A stretch of 64,000 nucleotides of DNA, taken from the NCBI GenBank assembly GCA_942490925.1, contig CALNYX010000017.1:248001-312000 (forward strand), given 5' to 3'. A program made the translations under genes and the position numbers. Position 1 is the stretch's first letter; each line of letters begins with the position of its first letter. Positions 57,035 to 64,000 of the stretch are shown one piece after another. The notes beneath the pieces were generated by a model. That model had not been told where the DNA came from, did not search any database, and worked only from the letters and a program-made list of their open reading frames with translations. This DNA is from CALNYX01 sp942490925 (GTDB lineage Bacteria; Chlamydiota; Chlamydiia; Chlamydiales; JAAKFR01).

Positions 57035-58481
57035 TATTCAGGTAGTCGAGCAATTCAGCTGGCTGATAGTGCAGGCTGCGATAGCCGACATAGCCGTCAG
57101 GCCGAATCAAATAGAGTGATTCTGGTTTGGCGGCATATTTGTTTTTCACCTCATCGCCAAAAATCACGTAGATATCGACCCATTTTCCATAGTTTTTCTT
57201 GATGGTCTGTACAAACTCTTCATTTTCTTGGAAAAGAAAAATCACATGCTTTTGGGCGCGAAAATAGGAGAAGAGTGAGGTGCCATTTGCAGTATGGCCA
57301 TAGGGAGCTCGCATCCCTGGCTTCGGCCCTTTCCATTTACGATCACGCTTGGGTTGAGAGACAATGGGGCTGTGACAATAATTCACACCTAACTGACTGA
57401 TGCCATGGGCGATTTTTTTGTAGAGCATTTTGAGGAGATTGAAGACGAGCAAAGGTCTTGCCAACATGACCAGACGCGTTGCGCGTGTTGTTTGTTTGAG
57501 AAGGTTATGGATGATCGGTAGACGTTCTTGCTCGTAGGAATCGAGAAGGGAATCAGTGGCAATTCCTCGGATCACAAGATCGAGTTTCCAAGATAAGTTG
57601 TAGGCGTCTTGGATGGAGGTATTCATCCCTTGCCCTCCAATTGGGCTGTGAATATGGGCGGCATCTCCAGCAAGAAATGTATTACCTTTGCGCAAATGTT
57701 TTGCTGCTCTGTCATGGATGGAAAATATCGAGACCCAAGAGGGTTTACGTGGCACAAAATCAGAGTAGGGATACCGCTTGTCAAAAGCATCTTCGATAAA
57801 ACCTGCTGTATAGTTTTCTAGATCTCTCTCTTCTTTTGTTTTGGTTAGAAAGACCATGCGATAGGTATTGTCTGGAAATGGAAAAAGTACAGCAACGTTT
57901 CTTTTATGGAAGAAAACGTGAAAGAAGTTGGAGTCAAGAGAGGTTTTAGCTTTCATATCCGCAAGGGCAAATGTGGCTGGAAGTTCACTCCCTTCAAAAG
58001 GAATTTGCTTGGCTTGACGTACAAGGCTTTTTCCTCCATCGCATCCAATCAACCAGGCTGGTTTAACCCACTCTTCTTTTCCTTTTTTGTCGCGCAGCAA
58101 GCACCGTTCATTGTCAATATGGATCAGTTCTGTCTCCCATTCGACCTCAATTTTCAAATGATCAATTAAGATCCGCTCAGAGCGGGATTGAGGAATACTC
58201 AGCACAAATGGGTAGGGAGTGTCAAGCTTAGGAAGTTGAACAGAGGCTTCATGTTTGTTGAGGTGAAAGAGTACACCTTGCTTTTGATCTCCCTCTTCTA
58301 AAAAATCGTCGACAATTCCCATCTGATCGAGAATTTCAAGCGTTCGTGCTTGTATAGCAAGAGCTTTTGACTCGTTTGAAGGTCCTTTTTTCTTGTCGAT
58401 GATGCGCACGGTGTGGCCACGCTTTGAGAGCTCTAACGCTGCTGTTAATCCTGTTGGTCCTGCTCCTACAATTAGAATCAT
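57018..58481 (-). CDS. FAD-dependent aromatic monooxygenase-like protein
   Basis: A 487-residue flavoprotein of the PheA/TfdB type. FAD motif LIVGAGPTGLTAALELSKRG, the DG-type motif WLIGCDGGKSLVRQA, and GDAAHIHSPIGGQGMNTSIQDAYNLSWKL are all present. These enzymes hydroxylate aromatic rings with NAD(P)H and O2. A chlamydial substrate is unknown; quinone synthesis is one thought but unsupported. It overlaps the upstream dehydrogenase by 4 bp, so they form a unit. Confidence 0.92.
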   Translation of the reverse strand: MILIVGAGPTGLTAALELSKRGHTVRIIDKKKGPSNESKALAIQARTLEILDQMGIVDDFLEEGDQKQGVLFHLNKHEASVQLPKLDTPYPFVLSIPQSRSERILIDHLKIEVEWETELIHIDNERCLLRDKKGKEEWVKPAWLIGCDGGKSLVRQAKQIPFEGSELPATFALADMKAKTSLDSNFFHVFFHKRNVAVLFPFPDNTYRMVFLTKTKEERDLENYTAGFIEDAFDKRYPYSDFVPRKPSWVSIFSIHDRAAKHLRKGNTFLAGDAAHIHSPIGGQGMNTSIQDAYNLSWKLDLVIRGIATDSLLDSYEQERLPIIHNLLKQTTRATRLVMLARPLLVFNLLKMLYKKIAHGISQLGVNYCHSPIVSQPKRDRKWKGPKPGMRAPYGHTANGTSLFSYFRAQKHVIFLFQENEEFVQTIKKNYGKWVDIYVIFGDEVKNKYAAKPESLYLIRPDGYVGYRSLHYQPAELLDYLNTISQQ

Positions 58482-59461
58482 ATCGTCACCACTGCTGCTC
58501 CGTTAAACTTTCCATGGCGCAAATCATCGAACGCCTCGTTGACTTTCTCAAGCGAATAGAGTGCCACTTCTGTCTTAATTGGAATTGTTGGTGCTAAATT
58601 CAAGAAATCCTCGCCATCTTTTCGAGTGAGATTGGCAACAGAACGGATCATCCGCTCCTCCCACAGAAGGTCATAGCCAAAGGAGGGAATATCACTCATA
58701 TGAATCCCAGCGCAGACAACAACGCCTCCTTTTTTTACAGCTTTTAAAGCCATTGGCACAAGCTCTCCAGCTGGAGCAAAAATAATTGCCGCATCAAGTT
58801 GTGTTGAAGGTAGCTCATCTGAAGAACCTGCCCAGCTCGCTCCCATTGTTTTTGCATACTCTTGACCCTCGAGATCTGCTTTTCGAGTGAAGGCATAAAC
58901 TTCTCCGCCATTGTGTTTGACAACTTGAATCAAAATGTGCGCAGCAGTTCCAAAGCCATAAAAACCAATACGTTTTGCTTTCCCTGTCATACGTAAAGCT
59001 CGAAAACCAATGAGGCCCGCACAGAGCAGGGGAGCTGCCAGTTCATCTGGATAGGAAGTGGGAATAGGAAAAGTGTAATGAGCATTGGCAACACAGTACT
59101 CTGCATAACCTCCATCGACCTGATAACCTGTATAAACAGCGTGGTCACACAGGTTTTCATGTCCGCTGCGGCAATAGTCACAGGTCCCACAACTACCGCC
59201 TAGCCACGGCACACCAATTCGTTCGCCCACTTTCACACCTGAAACCTTCTCACCGAGAGCTTCGACAGTTCCAACGATTTGATGTCCAGGGATAAGAGGG
59301 AGTTTAGGAGTGGGAAGTTCACCATCAAACACATGCAAATCTGTGCGACAAACACCGCAAGCCGATACGCGGATCAAAACTTGATCTGGGCCAGGAGTTG
59401 GTTTGTTGACCTCTTTCAAAACCAGAGGCTTTTTAACCTCTGTTAATACCATTGCCTTCAT
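58478..59461 (-). CDS. Zinc-dependent alcohol dehydrogenase family protein
   Basis: A 327-residue MDR enzyme. Catalytic zinc ligands are in SACGVCRTDLH and PLIPGHQIVG; structural zinc Cys in CGTCDYCRSGHENLC; the NAD motif is GFYGFGTAAH. It oxidises or reduces small alcohols and aldehydes. Coupled to the monooxygenase (ATGA overlap) and 3 bp from the SixA-type gene. Confidence 0.93.
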   Translation of the reverse strand: MKAMVLTEVKKPLVLKEVNKPTPGPDQVLIRVSACGVCRTDLHVFDGELPTPKLPLIPGHQIVGTVEALGEKVSGVKVGERIGVPWLGGSCGTCDYCRSGHENLCDHAVYTGYQVDGGYAEYCVANAHYTFPIPTSYPDELAAPLLCAGLIGFRALRMTGKAKRIGFYGFGTAAHILIQVVKHNGGEVYAFTRKADLEGQEYAKTMGASWAGSSDELPSTQLDAAIIFAPAGELVPMALKAVKKGGVVVCAGIHMSDIPSFGYDLLWEERMIRSVANLTRKDGEDFLNLAPTIPIKTEVALYSLEKVNEAFDDLRHGKFNGAAVVTI

Positions 59462-59464
59462 TGC

Positions 59465-59887
59465 TTATCCTAATTTAAAACACTTTGGAGAGAGGATCCA
59501 ATTTAAAATTCCCTCATCGATACAAACAACACAACTTGTCTGAAAATTGAAATGAAACGTTTCAAGGCCAAGTAAGCGCGCGGTCAATTTCTCCACAAAA
59601 GGGAGGTGGCTTACAATCAAGATTCCATCAGAAAACTGAAGCTCATCATAGATTGTGTCGATTGAATCTTCGGGATTAAGATGAGGTTTTTCAATAATTT
59701 GAGGTTTTGAATCCAATATTTCACTAAAAATCGCTGCCGTCTGCTTGGCACGCAATTTGGAGCTGTGATGAATCTCTGTAATACTCAAATGCTTCAGAGT
59801 TTCAGCAACTTGCTTTGTCTCTTGTAGACCTTTTTCAGAGAGCGTTTTGTTGGGCGCATCGCCATGCCTAGCGAGATAGAGTGTCAT
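59465..59887 (-). CDS. SixA-type histidine phosphatase
   Basis: About 140 residues from MTLYLARHGDAPNKTLSEKG, with the RHG catalytic motif and HHSSKLRAKQTAAIF, and IVSHLPFVEKL holding the second His. This is the short SixA form that removes phosphate from phosphohistidine. The longer frame adds 7 residues. It may be co-transcribed with the dehydrogenase and monooxygenase. Confidence 0.9.
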   Translation of the reverse strand: MTLYLARHGDAPNKTLSEKGLQETKQVAETLKHLSITEIHHSSKLRAKQTAAIFSEILDSKPQIIEKPHLNPEDSIDTIYDELQFSDGILIVSHLPFVEKLTARLLGLETFHFNFQTSCVVCIDEGILNWILSPKCFKLG

Positions 59888-59954
59888 GAAGCACATCGTA
59901 AAATTCATTTTGTTTTATTGATATTAAAAAATGTTTTTTACACAATTAGGTTTA

Positions 59955-61694
59955 ATGAAAAAGATTTTTTGTCTACTTAGTTTCCTGTTATACACACAAG
60001 TCGCTCATGCTGTAGATGCTGTTGAGTATATGAAAAAAGGACCTGTGCACGAAGCGTTTGTTACACAGGAGTATGGAGATCTAATTCTTCAGGCAGTGCC
60101 GCAACAGCCACCGAAAGATCTCAATGAACAGATCCCTGATAAACGTTATGGCAAAGCACAATGGATCAATGGCTATTGGAAATGGTCAACCGAGCATGAT
60201 GACTACATTTGGATTAGCGGTGTGTGGCGTCTCGCGCCTCCGGGGCAACACTGGATTTCTGGGAAGTGGACAAAGCTCGAAGAGGGTTGGGTCTGGTTAA
60301 AAGGCTTTTGGAGTCCAGTTCTTGAAAGTGATTTAGAACATATCAGCGAGCCTCCGCCTGATCATCTTGATGATGTAGTGCCTAATGCCCCTTCAGAAGG
60401 CTATTTTTGGGTTCCAGGCTACTGGTTTTTTGATGAAGGAAAGAGCGACTACGTCTGGTATCGTGGAAGATGGCAAGCATTCAATGAAGATTGGCAATAC
60501 GTTCCTGCCCACTACATGTGGCGTGAGGAAGGGTATATCTTTATTCCGGGGTATTGGGACTGGCCAATTGAAAAACGGGGCCAGGCATTTGCGAATGCTT
60601 ATATCGAACCCGATCGTCGCAGCTCAATTGTTTATGAACCAAGCGTTGCCTTAGAGCCGCTTGAGATTGTCGAGAATCTCTATGCCTGTTGGCCGAGCTA
60701 TCCGTGCTTTTTCCATCACCACTACTTCTATCATTTCGATATTTGGATGGCGTGGGGGATTGTTCCACCGTGGTGGCATTGGGATTCGTGGTGGGCATTT
60801 GGTTGGTCAGACTCTTGGTGGCTTTGGTGGTGGTGGGTCAATCCTGGATTCCCCGCACCCTTCTTCCTCGATGTCGAAATTGCAGGGATGATGTTCGGTC
60901 CTGCCGCCTTTTTACTTGAAATGTTAGGAGATGTGCTGCCGCCACCCATTGTCGTTGAAGATGGTGTTATGGGACCTCAAGCCTTAATTGAAGCAATCGA
61001 AGAAGTAACAGGTCATGAGTCGCCGGTTCTCCCTTCTAATCCAAGTATGGTTGAAGAGATTCAAGAAGAGGCATACCCGAAAGGGCCCGAACAGCCGACC
61101 TTCCGTCCTTCAGGACGTGGTGTGACAAAACAGCCGCCACCAAAACCTCATTTTGGACCGTCGGCAAATGGGTTGTCCTCTCCTCCCGAGCGCGCCGTTG
61201 TACCGCCTCTCCCACAGGTGAGAAAACCCAAGCGTCCTCCTGTGCAAGTTGTGCGTCCAAAACGACCTCCGACATACCGCAATCCGCCGCCAACTTATCA
61301 GCCAGAACCTCCCAAAACATATCCTGATGTAACACGACCACAACGTCAACGCTATCCTAGCGCTCCTCCCGAGAGATATGCACCACCGCCAACGAGAAGT
61401 TATACACCACCGCCGCCGCGAACTTATAAGCCTCAGCCACCGCAAACATACAAGCCGCAACCACCTCAGAGCTATAAGCCGCAGCAACCAACACCACAGA
61501 GTAAGCCGTCGACAACAACTCGGCCACAATCGCGTCCCAGTTGGCAGTACCAACCTCAGCCAAAAACACAGAGGAAGCCGTCGACAACAACCCAGCCACA
61601 AACCCGTCCCAGTTGGCAGTATCAACCTCAGCCAAAAACACAGAGGAAGCCAAAGGCCTATCAAGGGACAAACCGCTCTAATTCCCTTTATTAA
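59955..61694 (+). CDS. Exported WXXGXW-repeat protein with Pro-rich tail
   Basis: About 579 residues from MKKIFCLLSFLLYTQVAHA, a signal peptide. Some 8 to 10 WxxGxW-type units (WINGYWKW, WISGVWRL, WISGKWTK, WVPGYWFF) are followed by a very Trp-rich stretch (WHWDSWWAFGWSDSWW) and then a Pro/Gln/Lys tail of about 220 residues with YKPQPPQ-type repeats. WXXGXW proteins (PF12779) are surface or periplasmic in planctomycetes, chlamydiae and others; the function is unknown. Two 72-bp repeats lie in the tail. Confidence 0.88.
   Translation: MKKIFCLLSFLLYTQVAHAVDAVEYMKKGPVHEAFVTQEYGDLILQAVPQQPPKDLNEQIPDKRYGKAQWINGYWKWSTEHDDYIWISGVWRLAPPGQHWISGKWTKLEEGWVWLKGFWSPVLESDLEHISEPPPDHLDDVVPNAPSEGYFWVPGYWFFDEGKSDYVWYRGRWQAFNEDWQYVPAHYMWREEGYIFIPGYWDWPIEKRGQAFANAYIEPDRRSSIVYEPSVALEPLEIVENLYACWPSYPCFFHHHYFYHFDIWMAWGIVPPWWHWDSWWAFGWSDSWWLWWWWVNPGFPAPFFLDVEIAGMMFGPAAFLLEMLGDVLPPPIVVEDGVMGPQALIEAIEEVTGHESPVLPSNPSMVEEIQEEAYPKGPEQPTFRPSGRGVTKQPPPKPHFGPSANGLSSPPERAVVPPLPQVRKPKRPPVQVVRPKRPPTYRNPPPTYQPEPPKTYPDVTRPQRQRYPSAPPERYAPPPTRSYTPPPPRTYKPQPPQTYKPQPPQSYKPQQPTPQSKPSTTTRPQSRPSWQYQPQPKTQRKPSTTTQPQTRPSWQYQPQPKTQRKPKAYQGTNRSNSLY
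61503..61646 (+). repeat. Two tandem 72-bp repeats in the Pro-rich tail
   Basis: The 72-bp unit starting AAGCCGTCGACAACAAC occurs at 61503-61574 and 61575-61646 with few differences, encoding KPSTTTRPQSRPSWQYQPQP and the end KTQR. The frame is kept. Confidence 0.9.
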
Positions 61695-61722
61695 AATGCT
61701 GATGCTTTGATAGCGTTAAGAA

Positions 61723-62328
61723 ATGCTTTTCCACCTCTTTTGTGCTGCTCTGCTTATCGGTTCAGACTTTGTTCAACCTCCTTTTGCCTTCACACGTAGC
61801 CGCAAAAAAGTTGGTTTTGAAGTCGATCTAGCGCGCGCCATTGCTAAACAACTCGAGTGTGAGATTGAATTCGTTCCTCAAGATGAAGCCGATCTCATCA
61901 TTGGTGGAAATGTAACAACTGCTGCTCCTTACATGACAACCAGTTTGAGTGTCCTTGTTGACACCAAAAAACGTCCTCAAATCACATCATTTGCCGATCT
62001 AAAAGGAAAACGGATCGGTGTTCAAGAAGCAGGGCTCGATCTTACCATCGGAACTATGGTCCACTATCCGATCAACAAAACTCTAGATGCTATCGTTGAT
62101 CTGATGGAAGGTGAAATCGATGCCTTCTTGAAAATTCAACCAGCAGCCTTCTACCTCTCATTTTCAGCTGCTACAATTCAGATCATCGACCAAGTTCCCG
62201 ACTATCCAGTCGCCCTTGGCTTTGAAGTCAGGGACCTCGATTTGCAAAAACAAATCTCGGATGCCCAAGTCGACTTAGAAAAGAGCGGAGTGCTTCAAGA
62301 TCTTTACAATAAATGGTTTCCTCGCTAG
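61723..62328 (+). CDS. ABC-type amino-acid-binding protein-like (ArtJ family, short)
   Basis: A 201-residue family 3 solute-binding protein. A short hydrophobic leader (FHLFCAALLIGSDF), then VGFEVDLARAIAKQLECEIEF, TSFADLKGKRIGVQEAG and a tail VDLEKSGVLQDLYNKWF typical of such proteins. It is shorter than the usual 240-260 residues because the N-terminal strand region and middle are reduced. In Chlamydia the related ArtJ binds arginine. No permease gene is adjacent. Confidence 0.85.
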   Translation: MLFHLFCAALLIGSDFVQPPFAFTRSRKKVGFEVDLARAIAKQLECEIEFVPQDEADLIIGGNVTTAAPYMTTSLSVLVDTKKRPQITSFADLKGKRIGVQEAGLDLTIGTMVHYPINKTLDAIVDLMEGEIDAFLKIQPAAFYLSFSAATIQIIDQVPDYPVALGFEVRDLDLQKQISDAQVDLEKSGVLQDLYNKWFPR

Positions 62329-62337
62329 CCTTCTGAT

Positions 62338-62418
62338 GTGAAAAGGATGTGTTTAGCTCTGATTCTGACTTTGATGCCGCTTGTTGCTCATGCCAACTTC
62401 TTTTTGAATTCACTATAG
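62338..62418 (+). other. Possible orphan signal-peptide frame
   Basis: GTG-initiated 26 codons read VKRMCLALILTLMPLVAHANFF and then stop, a good signal peptide with no mature part. It may be the 5' remnant of a lost secreted gene. A short frame on the other strand is equally unproven. The surrounding 62329-62661 has otherwise only the palindromic repeat. Confidence 0.3.
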
Positions 62419-62543
62419 TTCAGCGCCATGTTGTAGTGCAACAGCGCCCACAACCCCAACAAAGACCACAATGTTGTCATTGTTGCCATCACCATTGTCA
62501 TTAAAAAAAGAGATTGATCAAATTTGCCACTCAACCTACCTTA

Positions 62544-62656
62544 AGAAGTCTCTGAGTAATGAGGGTTATGGAGATTTTAGCGAAATTTGAAGACCGAAGC
62601 TAACCCCTTGTGGGTTAGGGAGGCTTTGTAAAGTTGATAGAAATCGACAGAGGAAG
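62544..62656. repeat. Dispersed palindromic repeat, copy 3 (shortened)
   Basis: The left end AGAAGTCTCTGA, the inner hairpin GCTAACCCCTTGTGGGTTAG (62599-62618, identical to copy 2) and the right end CAGAGGA match the 20.3-kb copy, with the arms shortened. It ends a few bases before the ATG of the hydrolase gene at 62662. Confidence 0.7.
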
Positions 62657-62661
62657 AGATC

Positions 62662-63315
62662 ATGGCAGAGAAAAAAACTGTTCTCACACAAGAGATTGAA
62701 GTGCCAGTTGGAGCCGTCAAGCTTCAAGGGATCCTTCAAATTCCTCCAGATGCAAAGGGAATTGTCCTATTTGCTCACGGCAGCGGGAGTTCACGCTTAA
62801 GCCCCCGCAATCAATTTGTCGCACAATTTCTCCAGGATGGGGGGATGGCAACGCTTCTACTTGACCTGCTTACCAACGAGGAAGAGCAGGATGACATGAT
62901 GAGTCGCGAACTGAATTTTAATATCCCATTTTTGGCAAATCGCCTGCATGGAGCCTCTGATTGGATCAACCAAGCACCTCAGACTCACCATTTGAATATT
63001 GGCTATTTTGGAGCGAGTACCGGAGCTGCAGCAGCGATGATTGCTGCTTCAGAAAATGGAGCCAAAGCTGTTGTTTCAAGAGGAGGAAGACCTGATCTTG
63101 CTGGGCAATCGTTAAGTCGTCTACGTGTGCCAACGCTTCTGATTGTCGGTGGAGAGGATCATGGTATCATTGAGCTCAATGAACGGGCTTTGGAACTCAT
63201 GAGTTGTCCGAAGAAATTAGAGATTGTTCCGAATGCAACACACCTTTTTGAAGAGTCTGGCACTCTTGAAGAGGTAGGACGCATGGCCACGTTGTGGTTT
63301 CAAGAGTATCTATAG
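62662..63315 (+). CDS. Alpha/beta hydrolase (dienelactone-hydrolase-like)
   Basis: A 217-residue cytosolic hydrolase. IVLFAHGSGSSRLSPRN is the oxyanion loop, GYFGASTGAAAAMIAA holds the nucleophile Ser, LIVGGEDHGIIELN the Asp region and NATHLFEESG the catalytic His. This is the DLH/phosphoribosyltransferase-associated hydrolase type. AGAGGAAGAG ribosome site is at the end of the repeat copy 3. Substrate unknown. Confidence 0.9.
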   Translation: MAEKKTVLTQEIEVPVGAVKLQGILQIPPDAKGIVLFAHGSGSSRLSPRNQFVAQFLQDGGMATLLLDLLTNEEEQDDMMSRELNFNIPFLANRLHGASDWINQAPQTHHLNIGYFGASTGAAAAMIAASENGAKAVVSRGGRPDLAGQSLSRLRVPTLLIVGGEDHGIIELNERALELMSCPKKLEIVPNATHLFEESGTLEEVGRMATLWFQEYL

Positions 63316-63400
63316 CCTTTGAGAAGCTAAAAAATGGGTTTTTCTGTAACAACAACGAGTCTAAGTACTTCCTTAAGAAACCCCGAAGAGAGTGGGTTAG

Positions 63401-63679
63401 CTACTCTGGCCAAAGCGTTTTTACCGCAGTTCCTGATAGTATACGATTGATTGCAGTGACAATGGTTTCAATTTCCCCAGTCAAATCTATTAAGAGCTCG
63501 TGGTTGCCTTTTTCAAGTACATGAGCACCTATTGAAGTTATATTGATTAGCTCTTGGCAAAGCTTAAGTGCCCTAGGTGGTAAATTTACGCCTTGTTCTA
63601 CTGATGCATAGACTTGCTGACTGAGAGCCTCGGCTTCTTGCATTTGCGCTGAAAAATAGGTTTTTGTCTCTGTTATCAT
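63401..63679 (-). CDS. Small helical hypothetical protein
   Basis: A 92-residue protein, predicted all-helical (AQMQEAEALSQQVYASVE, then ALKLCQELINITSIG). No signal peptide or membrane part. No family recognised. It lies between the hydrolase (convergent) and treS (divergent). Moderately likely to be a real gene. Confidence 0.5.
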   Translation of the reverse strand: MITETKTYFSAQMQEAEALSQQVYASVEQGVNLPPRALKLCQELINITSIGAHVLEKGNHELLIDLTGEIETIVTAINRILSGTAVKTLWPE

Positions 63680-63788
63680 GCTTCTAATTTAGTCGAATTT
63701 GTTTTTTTAATACAATACTAATCAATAATTTAAATTGTAATTAGTCAAATTAAAAATTTGATTGGCTAATAATTTATTATTGAATGTG

Positions 63789-63800
63789 TATAATAAAAAT
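63789..63800 (+). promoter_or_regulatory. -10 box of treS
   Basis: TATAAT at 63789-63794 ends 6 nt before the ATG at 63801. No ribosome site is seen, so the transcript is likely leaderless. A -35 box at normal distance is not clear. Confidence 0.45.
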
Positions 63801-64000
63801 ATGGGGGATCCACTCTGGTACAAAGAGGCAATCATCTATGAGCTGCACGTCAAGTGCTTCTATGATAGCTCAGGAGATGGAATTGGAGATTTTAAAGGGC
63901 TAACAGAAAAGCTCGACTATCTTCAAGATTTAGGTGTGACAGCTATTTGGCTGCTCCCTTTCTATCCCTCTCCACTTAAAGATGATGGGTATGATATTGC
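63801..64000 (+). CDS. treS: Trehalose synthase/alpha-amylase family protein, 3' end outside window
   Basis: The first 66 codons of a GH13 protein: DPLWYKEAIIYELHVKCFYD, then GIGDFKGLTEKLDYLQDLGV, and LLPFYPSPLKDDGYDIA. These are nearly the consensus start of trehalose synthase (maltose alpha-D-glucosyltransferase), which turns maltose into trehalose, often fused to a maltokinase. The gene runs out of the window. With GH15 at 52.5 kb it points to alpha-glucan or trehalose metabolism. Confidence 0.9.
   Translation, partial: MGDPLWYKEAIIYELHVKCFYDSSGDGIGDFKGLTEKLDYLQDLGVTAIWLLPFYPSPLKDDGYDI

Noticed and set aside
61110..61664. 184-codon minus-strand frame opposite the WXXGXW tail
   Set aside because: Its Leu/Arg/Trp repeats are the mirror of the Pro/Gln tail repeats; no ribosome site or family.
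63316..63400. A fourth copy of the palindromic repeat between the hydrolase and the small helical gene
   Set aside because: Only a short GGGTTAG-type stem is shared; ends and arms do not match.

Overview
The window looks like part of the chromosome of an environmental chlamydia (order Chlamydiales in the broad sense; a Simkania-, Waddlia- or Parachlamydia-like lineage). The evidence is a tandem cluster of five porins of the chlamydial major outer membrane protein (MOMP) type, several proteins with the bilobed hydrophobic hairpin of inclusion-membrane (Inc) proteins, and gene blocks whose order matches Chlamydia as I remember it (rpe-efp-accB-accC; surE near ubiA-ubiX; an HU/IHF gene followed by a chlamydial hypothetical). 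The genus cannot be fixed from the sequence alone.

Layout. 0-13.9 kb is mostly housekeeping: a Nif3-like fragment, tyrS, HU, an M29 aminopeptidase, a candidate Inc-plus-macrodomain effector with a decayed relative just upstream, dsbB, an Na+-coupled transporter, rpe-efp-accB-accC, a LAB_N membrane protein and an MscS channel. 14-20.2 kb is accessory: a pentapeptide protein, a P-loop kinase, two methyltransferases (one exported), an S9 peptidase, a SnoaL-like protein and a Bro-N protein lying flush against tRNA-Leu. 20.3-26 kb holds LOG, ubiA-ubiX, YitT, surE, ttcA and four tRNAs. 26-29.5 kb holds a two-component pair and an AbiE-type toxin-antitoxin locus whose toxin frame has a stop at codon 6. 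29.7-33.5 kb is an operon of four overlapping Inc-like genes in an A-B-A-B pattern. 33.5-39.2 kb holds an MFS pump and a run of exported enzymes. 39.2-44.4 kb has two very large related proteins of unknown function with a small membrane protein between them. 44.6-47.6 kb has rlmD, a stand-alone LigD phosphoesterase domain, an EamA transporter and a host-attachment-family protein. 47.7-52 kb is the MOMP cluster. 52.1-64 kb mixes carbohydrate enzymes (GH15 and the start of treS), oxidoreductases, small secreted proteins and a WXXGXW-repeat protein.

The most interesting observations are: (1) signal peptides of two MOMP genes encoded out of frame on top of the upstream gene's C-terminal beta-strand, with the same 41-nt overlap at both junctions; (2) a P-loop kinase cassette bracketed by a 58-bp near-repeat that restores both flanking genes; (3) the A-B-A-B Inc operon, whose variable tails seem to share one uncharacterised C-terminal domain; (4) an Inc-like protein carrying an ADP-ribose-glycohydrolase-like macrodomain; (5) the large paired proteins with conserved CYAVA, HAF and DxNW motifs; (6) a dispersed palindromic repeat family; (7) a sigma-54-type promoter site before the GH15 gene, and several promoters whose -10 box lies only 6-8 nt before the start codon.

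Functions are assigned by reading motifs by eye. No database search was run. Start sites were moved from the longest frame where a ribosome binding site, family N-terminus or signal peptide gave a better choice.
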